DNA of 37,502 nt from Frankia canadensis (GTDB lineage Bacteria > Actinomycetota > Actinomycetes > Frankiales > Frankiaceae). Made by a program: the position numbers and the translations under genes. Position 1 is the stretch's first letter. The number at the start of each line of letters is the position of its first letter. The stretch is from contig NZ_FZMO01000390.1 in assembly GCF_900197875.1 (NCBI RefSeq), positions 1-37,502 of the forward strand. Reading direction: 5' to 3'. The notes below the pieces were generated by a model. It was not told the DNA's origin, searched no databases, and saw nothing but the letters and a program-made list of their open reading frames with translations. This document shows positions 8,167-17,937 of this stretch, in pieces.

Positions 8167-8793
8167 CAGGGCGGACATGGCCTGGTCGAGCAGGGCGGCG
8201 AGGTCGGCCTTGCCGCCGGACTCCCGCCAGACCCGCATCGAGGCGTGGAAGCAGCCGAGGGCGGCCGAGGCGAGCGCGCCGGGGCGCGGGTCGGTGGTGT
8301 CCTGCGGGGACAGGCCGAGCCGGCGGGCGATCTCCGGGGCGAGCAGCCGCGCCCAGGTGTCCTCCCGCTGCATCTGGCGGGCCTGCAGCGACGGGGTCTC
8401 GACCATCATCCGGGACAGCCGCAGGACCCGGTCGGGATTCTCGCTGTTCAGCCTGACGATCACTTCGAGGGCTCGGCGCAGCGCCTGCCAGGGCGTCTCG
8501 TCCGGGGGCCGGGCGGCCAGCGCGTCGCGCAGCACCAGCCCGCGCTCCTCCACGCCGAGCAGGACGACGTCCTCCTTCGTCGCGAAGTAGCGGAAGAAGC
8601 TGCTGCGGGACAGGCCCGCCGCGGCGGCGATCTGGTTGATCGTGGTCGCCTCGAAGCCCTGCCGGTCGAACAGGTCGAAGGCGATCGCCGTGATCTCCGC
8701 CTGCAGCGCGCGCCTCGTCCGGCTGCGCAGGTCGGTGCCGGCGCCCGGGGTGGGGGGGACGCCGTCCGGCGGGGCCGCGGAAGGTGTGATCAC
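8158..8793 (-). CDS. TetR family transcriptional regulator
   Basis: The 211-residue regulator has a typical TetR DNA-binding domain at about residues 30-75 (ALQAEITAIAFDLFDRQGF, then TTINQIAAAAGLSRSSFFRYF) and an all-helical ligand domain. It starts at GTG 8793. It is divergent from the YhgE-like membrane protein gene at 8896 with about 100 bp between them, so it probably represses that gene and itself. A short palindrome TTGTG-GCAT-CACAA at 8811-8824 in the shared region is a candidate operator. The effector is unknown. Confidence 0.9.
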   Translation of the reverse strand: MITPSAAPPDGVPPTPGAGTDLRSRTRRALQAEITAIAFDLFDRQGFEATTINQIAAAAGLSRSSFFRYFATKEDVVLLGVEERGLVLRDALAARPPDETPWQALRRALEVIVRLNSENPDRVLRLSRMMVETPSLQARQMQREDTWARLLAPEIARRLGLSPQDTTDPRPGALASAALGCFHASMRVWRESGGKADLAALLDQAMSALST

Positions 8794-8832
8794 GCCCTCG
8801 AGGATACCAGTTGTGGCATCACAATTCGAAAG

Positions 8833-8862
8833 TTGGACTCAGTCTCATATCTGGGCTAGAGT
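8833..8862 (+). promoter_or_regulatory. Promoter for the YhgE-like membrane protein gene
   Basis: TTGGAC (8833-8838) and TAGAGT (8857-8862) are separated by 18 bp, a good match to the housekeeping actinobacterial promoter. The predicted start of transcription is near 8869. A TTGTG-GCAT-CACAA palindrome at 8811-8824 lies just upstream of the -35 box and may bind the divergent TetR protein. Confidence 0.6.
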
Positions 8863-8895
8863 CCCGATGTCGCTCCCTCTCGAAAGAAGTGGTTC

Positions 8896-10184
8896 ATGAC
8901 GTCGCTCGGGATGCGCTATCGACGGCAGTACTCCCGGCTGTCGCCAGCGGTGCAGATGATCGGTCTCCAGCTGTGGCTGCCGCTGCTGTTCGTGATCGTC
9001 TTCTGCCTCTGCTACGTGAACGCCTTCCACCAGCCGACGCCGAAGGACGTGCGGGTCGCCGTGGTCGGCACCGGACCGGCCGCCGCCGCCCTCGCCGACC
9101 GGCTGGAGCAGTCCTCCCACGGCGCGCTGGCCGTGACGGTCGCCGACTCGCCCGCGGCGGCCCGCGCCGACGTGCGCGACGGCGACCTGGCCGGGGCGTA
9201 CACCCCGGGCGCGCCGGGCCGGCCCGCCCAGCTGATGATCGCCAGCGGCGACCAGTTCCAGCTCGCGTCGCTCGCCCGGCAGACCTTCGCTCCGCTCGCG
9301 GCCGCGCAGGGCACGACCCTCGCCGTGGACGACCTCGCCCCGCTGCCGGCGCACGACTCCTACGGCTCGTCCGCCTTCTACATCACCCTGGTGTGGATCA
9401 TCCCGGCGTACATGGTCGCGATGTTCGTGGGGATGATGGGCGCCGTCCTGCCCCACCGCACGCGCCTGGCGATCATCGCCGGAGCCGGGCTGGTGTTCTC
9501 CCTGATCGGGACGGTGCTCGCCGGGCCGGTCATCGGCGCTGTGCACGGGCACGTCGGGGAGCTGCTACTGCTGGGCTTCGCCGTGTCCCTGGCGGTCGGA
9601 CTGGTGGTCAACGGCCTGTCGTACTTCCTGGGCCGGTTCGTCACCGGCGTGGCGCTGATCCTGTTCGTGTTCCTGAACATCCCGGCGTCCGGCGGCGCCT
9701 ATCCGCCGAGCTTCATGCCCGAGCCGTTCCGGGCGCTGCACCCGTACGTTCTCGGCACCGGCGCCCTGGACGTGCTGCGCGACATCGTCTACGGCGTCGG
9801 GCCGGGCCCCGGCCGCGGCGCGCTGATCCTCGGCGGCTACGCGGCGGCGGGCGCGGTGCTCACGGCGATCGGCCGGCCGTTCTTCCTGCGCCGTTCCCGG
9901 CGGCGCGTCGAGCGCGGCGCCCCGGTGTCGATGATGCTGGCCGCCCAGGGCGCCGCGATGGCCGCCCGCCAGGCCGAGCAGTCCAAGGCAGCCGAGCAGT
10001 CCAAGGCGGCTGAGCAGCCCCGCTCCGCGGCGGAGACCGCCGTGCGGCAGAACGCCGACCTCGCCGACAACGAGTTCGCCGACAACGAGTTCGCCGACAA
10101 CGAGTTCGCCGACAACGAGTTCGCCGACGACGAGGCGGAGACCGACGCCGCCGCCGTCTCCGGCGCCGCGGCCGGCGGCACCGC

Positions 10185-10188
<4 letters not shown>
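8896..10188 (+). CDS. YhgE/Pip-like (DUF3533-type) membrane protein
   Basis: This 430-residue protein has one N-terminal helix (about 24-43), an extracytoplasmic region of about 120 residues, then five to six helices from about 160 to 330. The segment NIPASGGAYPPSF followed by FRALHPYVLGTGALDVLRDIVY is characteristic of the YhgE/Pip and ABC-2-like permease group. Members are thought to export lipids or peptides or to serve as phage receptors; the substrate here is unknown and no ATPase is encoded next to it. The hydrophilic C-terminal tail has two SKAAEQ copies and four to five (N/D)EFAD copies from a 15-bp DNA repeat. It starts at ATG 8896 after AGAAG. The divergent TetR gene at 8158 is the likely regulator. 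Confidence 0.82.
10064..10138. repeat. 15-bp in-frame tandem repeat (ADNEF)
   Basis: The unit GCCGACAACGAGTTC is repeated four times without change and a fifth copy is degenerate (GACGACGAG). It encodes an acidic Ala-Asp-Asn-Glu-Phe run at the C-terminus of the YhgE-like protein. Confidence 0.9.
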
Positions 10189-12290
<2,102 letters not shown>

Positions 12291-13883
12291 CTAGCCCGCC
12301 GCGGCGGCGCCCGAGATGCTGGTGCCGGTCGTCGTGCCACCGGCGGCACCGGTGGGACCGGCGGCACCGGTGGCGGGCCCATGGGCGATGAAGTCCCTGC
12401 GGCGGATGAGGGCCAGCGCACACACCCCACCCACCAGCGCGATCGTGGCGGAGATGAGGAGCAGGTCGTTGATCGCCCCGGCGAATCCCGCGTGGATCGC
12501 GTGGGCCAGCGCGCCGCGCTCGGTCGGCGCGGTGGTCGCGAACAGCTGGTCCGCGTCGCCCTGGCGCAGCGTGTCGGCGATCCGGTCGCCCTGACCGCGT
12601 AGCGCGGGCACGCCGGTCAGCGCGTCGTCGATGCCGCTGGCCAACCGGGAGGCGAAGGTCGACCCGAGGGTGGCGATGCTGATCGCCAGGCCGATCTGGC
12701 GGAACGTCGTGTTCGCGCCGGAGGCCATCCCGGAGCGCGCCGGCTCCACCACCCCGACGGCGGTGGAGGCCAGCGGCGGGTTCACCATGCCGCTGCCGAA
12801 CCCGGCGACGACGAAGCCGGGGATGAGATGCGTCCACGAGCTGTCCGCGTCGATGCCGCCCATGAGCAGCAGCCCGATCCCGACGAGCAGCAGCCCGGGC
12901 CCGATCAGCCAGCGGGCGGGCACCACGCTGGACAGCCGCCCGGCCGCCGTCGCCGCGACGAAGCTCGCGCCGCTGACGACCAGCAGCCGCAGGCCGGCGC
13001 CGAGCGCCGAGTAGCCCAGGTCGTTCTGCAGATACAGCACCAGGTAGACGAACATCGCGAACAGTGAGCCGTTCATGGCGATCGCCGACAGCGAGCCGCC
13101 GAGGAACGTCGGCGTGCGCAGCAGGGACAGGTCGAACATCGGATGGGCGACCCGGGCCTCCACGGCGACGAACACGGCGAGCAGCGCGACACCCAGCCCG
13201 AGGCAGACCAGCACGCCGGTGTCCGTCCAGGCCGTCTCACCCGCTCGGATCAGCCCGTAGACGAGACCGACGAGTCCCGCGGTGAGTACCGCGAAGCCGG
13301 CCCAGTCGGGCCGGCGGGCCACCGGCGGGCGGGACTCCTCCACCTTCCACAGCGTCAGGGCGATGGCGACGATCCCGATCGGCACGTTGACCAGGAAGAT
13401 GCCCCGCCAGCTGATGCCGGACGTGATCACACCGCCGAGGATCGGTCCGAGCGACGTGGCGATGCCGGTGACGGCCCCCCACACGCCGAACGCGATGCCT
13501 CGGTCACGCCCGCGGAAGCTGTGCGCGAGCAGCGCCAGCGAGGTCGCGAACAGGATGGCGCCGCCGACGCCCTGCACCCCGCGCGAGATGATCAGCATCA
13601 GGGCGGACTGGGACAGGCCGCACAACAGCGAGCCGACCGTGAAGATGGCGAAGCCGACGGTGAACAGCAGGCGGCGTCCGTAGAGGTCGGCGAGCGAACC
13701 GGCGGTCAGCAGGATCGACGCCAGGGTCAGCGCGTAGGCGTCGATGACCCACTGGACGTCCGCGAAGCCGGCGTGCAGGCCGGTCTGGATCTCGGGCAGG
13801 GCGACGATCACGATCGTCACGTCGAGCAGCAGCATGAACGTGGCGCCGCAGACGACCAGCAGCGTCCACCACTTCCGATCCAT
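12291..13883 (-). CDS. MFS multidrug efflux transporter, DHA2 (EmrB/QacA) family
   Basis: The 530-residue protein is a 14-helix proton-drug antiporter of the inner membrane. It shows the DHA2 motifs: D.TIV.VALP in the first helix, motif A GSLADLYGRRLLF after helix 2, motif C LGPILGGVI in helix 5, and NVPIG following it. Its length fits the family, and the C-terminus is Gly/Ala/Thr-rich. The start is ATG 13883 with GAGGGG upstream. A broken PPOX-type gene lies directly upstream on the same strand, and a divergent TetR gene lies beyond a strong double palindrome. The exporter is therefore probably repressed by that TetR protein and induced by a drug or metabolite. The substrate is unknown. Confidence 0.92.
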   Translation of the reverse strand: MDRKWWTLLVVCGATFMLLLDVTIVIVALPEIQTGLHAGFADVQWVIDAYALTLASILLTAGSLADLYGRRLLFTVGFAIFTVGSLLCGLSQSALMLIISRGVQGVGGAILFATSLALLAHSFRGRDRGIAFGVWGAVTGIATSLGPILGGVITSGISWRGIFLVNVPIGIVAIALTLWKVEESRPPVARRPDWAGFAVLTAGLVGLVYGLIRAGETAWTDTGVLVCLGLGVALLAVFVAVEARVAHPMFDLSLLRTPTFLGGSLSAIAMNGSLFAMFVYLVLYLQNDLGYSALGAGLRLLVVSGASFVAATAAGRLSSVVPARWLIGPGLLLVGIGLLLMGGIDADSSWTHLIPGFVVAGFGSGMVNPPLASTAVGVVEPARSGMASGANTTFRQIGLAISIATLGSTFASRLASGIDDALTGVPALRGQGDRIADTLRQGDADQLFATTAPTERGALAHAIHAGFAGAINDLLLISATIALVGGVCALALIRRRDFIAHGPATGAAGPTGAAGGTTTGTSISGAAAAG

Positions 13884-13916
13884 CGGTGTACCTGGTTCCC
13901 CTCGGGTGTGTGGCTC

Positions 13917-14045
13917 TCAGAAGTTGCCGTAGACGCGGGTGACGCTGAAAGTCGTAGATCAGTCGTTCCTCGGCGCGGAGAGCGTGATCATCGCAGTGTC
14001 GGGATGATCGGCGACGAAGGCCGCCACGCGGGCCTCCAGGTCCAC
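13917..14045 (-). pseudogene. Remnant of a PPOX-class (pyridoxamine-5'-phosphate-oxidase-like) gene
   Basis: Read on the reverse strand from GTG 14045, 28 codons encode VDLEARVAAFVADHPDTA then MITLSAPRND and a stop at 13959-13961. This matches the N-terminal helix and first strand typical of PPOX/F420-dependent split-barrel proteins. In the same frame, after that stop, come STTFSVTRVYGNF and a second stop at 13917-13919, which resembles the very end of the same family. About 100 central residues are missing, so this is an internally deleted gene. It sits just upstream of the DHA2 exporter and was probably its operon partner. The 18-bp tandem repeat lies immediately before its start and reads in frame with it. 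Confidence 0.6.
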
Positions 14046-14052
14046 GGGCTCC

Positions 14053-14160
14053 GCTCCTTGGGGCAACCCTGCTCCTTGGGGCAACCCTGCTCCTTGCGGC
14101 AACCCTGCTCCTTGCGGCAACCCTGCTCCTTGCGGCAACTCTGCTCCCTGGGTGACTGAT
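14053..14160. repeat. 18-bp tandem repeat upstream of the PPOX remnant
   Basis: The unit is GCTCCTTGGGGCAACCCT, or TTGCGG in later copies. Five near-identical copies run 14053-14142 and a sixth degenerate copy runs to 14160. It lies in the divergent region between the exporter and the TetR gene. On the reverse strand it reads as LPQGAG repeats in frame with the PPOX remnant. Confidence 0.9.
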
Positions 14161-14189
14161 CGGTCAGGACGTGGACAGCCTAGGGAGAT

Positions 14190-14227
14190 GACTGACCGTC
14201 GGTCAATAGTGTGACCGACGGTCAGTC
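14190..14227. promoter_or_regulatory. Double TetR-type operator
   Basis: Two 13-bp palindromes, TGACCG-T-CGGTCA (14193-14205) and TGACCG-A-CGGTCA (14212-14224), are 19 bp apart centre to centre. Together they form a larger inverted repeat with 16-bp arms (14190-14205 and 14212-14227) and a 6-bp spacer. A weaker related site, TGACTGATCGGTCA, is at 14153-14166. The location, 46 bp before the TetR start and between divergent genes, fits cooperative binding of two TetR dimers. Confidence 0.8.
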
Positions 14228-14272
14228 GTGTTTGTATGATCGAGGGTGACAGGCTCGGGTGAAGGAGGACGC

Positions 14273-14935
14273 GTGTCCAGGGTCAGGTCTGCCGTCGAGC
14301 GTCGCGCGCAGCTCATGGACGCCGGCGCCGAGCTCTTCACGACCAAGGGGCTCGCCGCCACGACGCTCGACGACATCACCCGGCGCGCCGGCGTGTCCAA
14401 GGGCCTCTTCTACCAGTACTTCTCCTCCAAGGAGGCGCTGGTCTTCGCCCTGCAGGAGAAGTTCGCCACGGCCTTCGCGACGGACGTCAGCGCCGCCGCC
14501 GCCGAGCGCCCCGACTGGCCGGGCAAGCTCGACGCCGTGGTCCTCGCCTGCTATGAGCGCTTCACCGCCCAGGAGGACCTGCACGACGTCCTGTTCCGGC
14601 ACCTGCCCGGGGACACCGTCGGACCTCGTGCCGCCGGCGAGTCGGCCGACCTGGAGGTCACCGGCCCCGCCGGCCATCAGGCCGCGCATCGGCATCTGGT
14701 CCGCGCGATCGGCGAGCTGCTCGACGCCGGCATCGCGGCCGGCGCCTACCGCGTGGCCGACGTGGAGGCGACCGCCCTGCTGTTCTTCACCGCGATGCAC
14801 GCCTTCGACCGGGCGTTCCGCCACGACTACGGCCTGACGGACGACCGTCTCATCCAGGCGACCCAACGCCTCGTCCGCGGCGCCGCCGGGATCCCGGAAC
14901 CGGCCGGGGCCGTCCAGGCCGTCTCGGGGTTGTGA
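14273..14935 (+). CDS. TetR family regulator, probable repressor of the DHA2 exporter
   Basis: The 220-residue protein has an N-terminal TetR helix-turn-helix domain: RRAQLMDAGAELFTTKGL, then TTLDDITRRAGVSKGLFYQYFSSKEALV (about residues 8-55). The C-terminal ligand domain is helical, with LLFFTAMHAFDRAF near the end. GTG 14273 is chosen because GAAGGAGG sits 4 bp before it; an upstream ATG at 14246 lacks such a site. It is transcribed away from the PPOX remnant and DHA2 exporter, and the double palindrome 46 bp upstream is its likely autoregulatory operator. Confidence 0.92.
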   Translation: MSRVRSAVERRAQLMDAGAELFTTKGLAATTLDDITRRAGVSKGLFYQYFSSKEALVFALQEKFATAFATDVSAAAAERPDWPGKLDAVVLACYERFTAQEDLHDVLFRHLPGDTVGPRAAGESADLEVTGPAGHQAAHRHLVRAIGELLDAGIAAGAYRVADVEATALLFFTAMHAFDRAFRHDYGLTDDRLIQATQRLVRGAAGIPEPAGAVQAVSGL

Positions 14936-15048
14936 TCTTCGCGGTAGCCGCGTCGCGCGGCGGGTGGTGGCAGCGTTCTGGTGTGGCTTTGGCCCGCGGT
15001 TTCGGTGCCATGGGAGAGGGTCGCGATCACCGTAGGGGCGAGAAACCG

Positions 15049-15064
15049 TGTTACCGCGGTAACA
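15049..15064. promoter_or_regulatory. 16-bp perfect palindrome TGTTACCGCGGTAACA
   Basis: This perfect palindrome lies in the 230-bp gap between the convergent TetR and S4 genes, where no promoter is expected. It has the look of a regulator binding site; no T-run or loop suggests a terminator. Its function is not known. Confidence 0.4.
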
Positions 15065-15165
15065 GGCGGACCTCATCGACCGCGGGCGGGTCCCGCGGGG
15101 CGTGGCTCGGACGACGTGGCTCGGGAGGGCGGGACGCCGGCCGGATCAGGGCGGATCGCGGGGGA

Positions 15166-15558
15166 TCATGGGGGATCGAGGTGCGGGGAGCCGCCGCGCA
15201 GGCGCTCGATCGCTCGACGGTCCCGCTTGGTGGGACGGCCCATGCCCCGGTCGCGCACGGCTACGACGGGGGCGGGCGCCCGCTCGACCGGAGGGCTGCG
15301 GTCCACGTAGCACTCGGCGGCGACCGGCGCGCCGACGCGGCGGTGCAGCACCCGGGAGACGACGACGACCCGTTCCCGCCCGGCGAGACGGATCCGGATC
15401 TCGTCACCCGGCCGGACGGCGTGCGCAGGCTTGACGCGTTCCCCGTTGAGCCGCACGTGCCCGGCCCGGCAGGCGTCGGTCGCCTGCGAGCGGGTCTTCA
15501 CCAGCCGCACGCACCAGATCCACGTGTCGACCCGGGCGGACTCCTCCGGCGACGCCAT
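15166..15558 (-). CDS. S4-domain RNA-binding protein (Hsp15/RqcP-like)
   Basis: This 130-residue protein has an S4 RNA-binding domain at about residues 9-60: RVDTWIWCVRLVKTRSQATDACRAG, then HVRLNGERVKPAHAVRPGDEIRI. A basic tail follows, with the Arg-rich segment GRPTKRDRRAIERLRG. Hsp15 and RqcP bind stalled 50S subunits carrying peptidyl-tRNA and help rescue them. The gene is monocistronic here. It starts at ATG 15558. The length and the tail fit the actinobacterial members of the family. Confidence 0.9.
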   Translation of the reverse strand: MASPEESARVDTWIWCVRLVKTRSQATDACRAGHVRLNGERVKPAHAVRPGDEIRIRLAGRERVVVVSRVLHRRVGAPVAAECYVDRSPPVERAPAPVVAVRDRGMGRPTKRDRRAIERLRGGSPHLDPP

Positions 15559-15698
15559 GTGCTGACTCTACGGACGTCGCCCGCCCCGCGGTCGCGATCC
15601 GCGTGACCAGACCGCGACCGCTGAGCCGCCCGCGAGTCGGACCACCGGCCGACGCCAGTTCGCACGGCGGCGGTCAAGGGAGCGGCAGCTGTCAGTTG

Positions 15699-15869
15699 GA
15701 CCAGCAGCCGCCGGCCGGACGCGGCGAGCGCCGCCTCGACGCACTCGGCGCCGAACCGGGCGAACCGGTCCCGGTGCTCGACGACGATCGTCGTCACCCG
15801 CGGGTCGCGTAGCAGCGCGAGGAACTTCCGGCGATGGCCGTTCAACGCCGATCCGACCTTGGTGCCCAC
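15699..15869 (-). pseudogene. IS607-type serine recombinase fragment
   Basis: About 55 codons encode VGSALNGHRRKFLALL, then VTTIVVEHRDRFARFG and EAALAASGRRLLV, the middle of the IS607-family serine resolvase (TnpA/OrfA). The MerR-like DNA-binding domain and the catalytic Ser region normally found upstream are missing, and after RRLLV the sequence loses all similarity, so the DDLV.D.T..L part is also lost. No TnpB gene and no second end are visible. It is a dead relic of an insertion. IS607 elements lack terminal inverted repeats, so the borders cannot be set precisely. Confidence 0.8.
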
Positions 15870-16059
15870 CTCATTCCGTTGGTTTGTTGTGCCGTCGGCG
15901 GGTGGCTCCGGGATCCGGGTGGCTCAGGATCGACGACCCGCCGCGTGCGGTCCACACTCTGACCCGCAATCCTTAACGGATTCCGGGTCGAAACCTCTGG
16001 GAGTTCTTGGGGTGTTCCGCGGGGATTCGCGTCGAGATTCCTGTGAATGGGCTGTGGAT
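15870..16059. other. Gap between the IS607 relic and the DUF218 gene
   Basis: This 190-bp stretch has somewhat lower GC than its neighbours. It contains a short direct repeat of GTGGCTCNGGATC at about 15901-15930. No gene or promoter is clear. Confidence 0.3.
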
Positions 16060-16773
16060 TTACTGTGCGCGGGCCTCCAGGTGTGCGCGCATTCGACGCA
16101 ACACCGGCCGGGCGAGTTCGTAGACCGTGGTCGCCACCTTCAACCACACGTGGTCACCGAGGTGGTAGTCGTCTGCCGGCACCATCCGCGCGGCAAGGTC
16201 CGGACGCTGGCGGAGCAGGTACCGCCGACCTCGGGCGGCGTGCAACGGGTCGGACGCGATGGCGACGGTGCGCGCCGACTCGACGAACGGCTGCGCGAAG
16301 GCGATGTTCTCCCAGGTCGTGCTGGCGGCGGTCTCCAGCCGGATCCGCTCGGCTGGAACGCCGAGAACCTCGCGCGCGTACGTGGCCATCGCCTCCGCCT
16401 CGGTGGGCGCGCCGGGCGGCCCGCCGCCGGTGAAGACGAGCCGGCCGTCCTCGCCCGGGGCCAGCGACCGCACCGCGATCTCGGTACGCCAGCGCTGCAG
16501 CGGGTGCGGCTCTCCGTCGCGCCCCGACGGAAAGCCCAGGACGATCACGGCCTGGGCGCCGCCGCGCGGTCGACCCTGGCGGAGGTCGAGATGACGGCGG
16601 GAGGCTCGCCAGTGCAGCGCCTCGGCGACGGCGATCGTTCCCGCCGCACCCGCGGCAGCCACGCCCACGGCCTTGCCCAGGCCCGCGCAGCCCAGGCCCG
16701 CGCAGCCCAGTCCTGCGTGGGCCGATCGGCTCCGCCGCCGCGCACGGCGGTGACGGGGTCTGATCGCGGCCAT
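16060..16773 (-). CDS. DUF218 (YdcF/SanA/ElyC-like) family protein
   Basis: The 237-residue protein has a basic N-terminus, one membrane or signal-like helix (about 30-50, AVGVAAAGAAGTIAVAEALH), and a DUF218 domain with QAVIVLGF, LVFTGGGPPGAPTEA, ETAASTTWENIAFA, VAIASDPLHAARGRRYL and a C-terminal helix. Family members act in envelope precursor metabolism or barrier function (SanA, ElyC), or bind S-adenosylmethionine (YdcF); which applies here cannot be told. The N-terminus carries a GLGCA repeat from a 15-bp DNA repeat (about 16676-16710). ATG 16773 is chosen because the upstream frame has no similarity to the family. Confidence 0.85.
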   Translation of the reverse strand: MAAIRPRHRRARRRSRSAHAGLGCAGLGCAGLGKAVGVAAAGAAGTIAVAEALHWRASRRHLDLRQGRPRGGAQAVIVLGFPSGRDGEPHPLQRWRTEIAVRSLAPGEDGRLVFTGGGPPGAPTEAEAMATYAREVLGVPAERIRLETAASTTWENIAFAQPFVESARTVAIASDPLHAARGRRYLLRQRPDLAARMVPADDYHLGDHVWLKVATTVYELARPVLRRMRAHLEARAQ

Positions 16774-16933
16774 TTTCCCATCCAACTCCCAGCGGCAGTC
16801 GACCGTGCCCAACCATGCGGACGATTTGGGCACAGGCCCGCGCTGGGGGCGGCGGGCCGGGCGTAGGCTGCGCCGAGAGGTGTCCGCGCGGCGTGACCGA
16901 AGGGCCGCGCAGCGCGCCCGTAGGAGCAGCGAC

Positions 16934-17830
16934 ATGCCTGTGGGAGGTGCTGTGCGCCCGTTCCGGTTCGGCGTGAACATGCTGGCGGTCTCGGAACCGG
17001 CGTCGTGGTCGGCGACGGCGCGCCGCGCCGAGGACCTGGGGTACGACGTGCTGCTGGTGCCCGACCACCTGGGCCTGCCCGCGCCGTTTCCCACGCTCGT
17101 CGCGGCCGCCGCCGTCACCAGCCTGCGGGTCGGCACCTTCGTCCTCAACGCAGCGTTTCACAATCCCGCCCTGCTGGCCAGGGACGTGGCGACCACCGAC
17201 ACGCTGGTCGGCGGCCGCCTGGAACTGGGGATCGGCACCGGCTACGTCGCTGACGAGTTCGCGGTGGCCGGCATTCCGTTCGGCTCACCCGGCGAGCGGG
17301 TCGCGCACCTGGAGCGGATGATCGACGCGCTCGCGGCACATCTCGCAGACCCCGCCGGACTGCCGCGCCCGGTGCAGCGGTCGGTTCCGTTGCTGATCGG
17401 GGGCAACGGCGACCGGATGCTCAGCCTGGCGGCCCGCCGGGCCGACATCGTCGCGTTCACCGGCGCGGCTGCCGATCCGACCGCGACCGGTGGGATGCGG
17501 CTGCTGTCCGCGGACGCGTTCGCGGAACGGATCGCCTTCTACGAGCAGGCCGCCGGTCCGCGTGGGGTCGACATCGAGCGGAATCTGCTGCTCCAGGTCG
17601 TCGCACCCGGCGACAGCCGGGAATCGGCGCTCGCGGAGTACGGCGCGGCGCATGGACGTGACGGCCGCGGCGAGCGCGCGACGGCGCCGACGCTGCTCGC
17701 GGGTTCGCCGGACGAGATGGTCGCCCAGGTTCACGACCTCCGGGACCGGTTCGGGATCACCTACCTCACCGTTCTACAGCCGTCGATGGAGACGTTCGCC
17801 CCGGTGATCGACGCCGTGCGCCACGGCTGA
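16934..17830 (+). CDS. LLM-class F420-dependent oxidoreductase
   Basis: This 298-residue protein is a luciferase-like TIM-barrel enzyme of the F420-dependent class. Visible features are RFGVNML at the first strand, ARRAEDLGYDVLLVPDHLG, VTSLRVGTFVLNAAFHNPALLARDVATTD, the nucleotide-binding GRLELGIGTGYVADEF, PLLIGGNGDRMLSLAARRADIVAFTGA, and a final TYLTVLQPSMETFAPVI. It most resembles the actinobacterial MSMEG_2516-like group. The substrate is unknown. ATG 16934 has GGAG 7 bp upstream; GTG 16951, preceded by GGGAGG, is an equally good alternative that would shorten the protein by a few residues. It may be co-expressed with the SDR gene 107 bp downstream, which however has its own promoter-like boxes. 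Confidence 0.92.
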   Translation: MPVGGAVRPFRFGVNMLAVSEPASWSATARRAEDLGYDVLLVPDHLGLPAPFPTLVAAAAVTSLRVGTFVLNAAFHNPALLARDVATTDTLVGGRLELGIGTGYVADEFAVAGIPFGSPGERVAHLERMIDALAAHLADPAGLPRPVQRSVPLLIGGNGDRMLSLAARRADIVAFTGAAADPTATGGMRLLSADAFAERIAFYEQAAGPRGVDIERNLLLQVVAPGDSRESALAEYGAAHGRDGRGERATAPTLLAGSPDEMVAQVHDLRDRFGITYLTVLQPSMETFAPVIDAVRHG

Positions 17831-17862
17831 CCGGATCGTTGCGCCCGGCCGGCGCGGTGGGT

Positions 17863-17891
17863 TTGACCTCGCGTGCGCTCGAGGACATAGC
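17863..17891 (+). promoter_or_regulatory. Possible promoter for the SDR gene
   Basis: TTGACC (17863-17868) and CATAGC (17886-17891) are 17 bp apart, about 50 bp before the SDR start. The -35 box is good and the -10 box only fair (TAGCGT at 17888-17893 is an alternative). Confidence 0.4.
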
Positions 17892-17937
17892 GTCCTGCCG
17901 AAAGATCACGGCTGCATGAAAGGACGAGTGACGCGAC

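Noticed and set aside
13143-14159. Forward frame of 338 codons antisense to the DHA2 exporter
   Set aside because: Composition (Asp/Gln/Arg/His-rich) is that of an antisense shadow; the DHA2 protein is unmistakable. Its end merely translates the 18-bp repeat.
14053-14160. CRISPR-like array
   Set aside because: Units are contiguous 18-bp tandem copies without spacers.
14932-15606. Forward frame over the S4 protein gene
   Set aside because: Antisense to a clear S4-domain protein; no ribosome binding site and no similarity.
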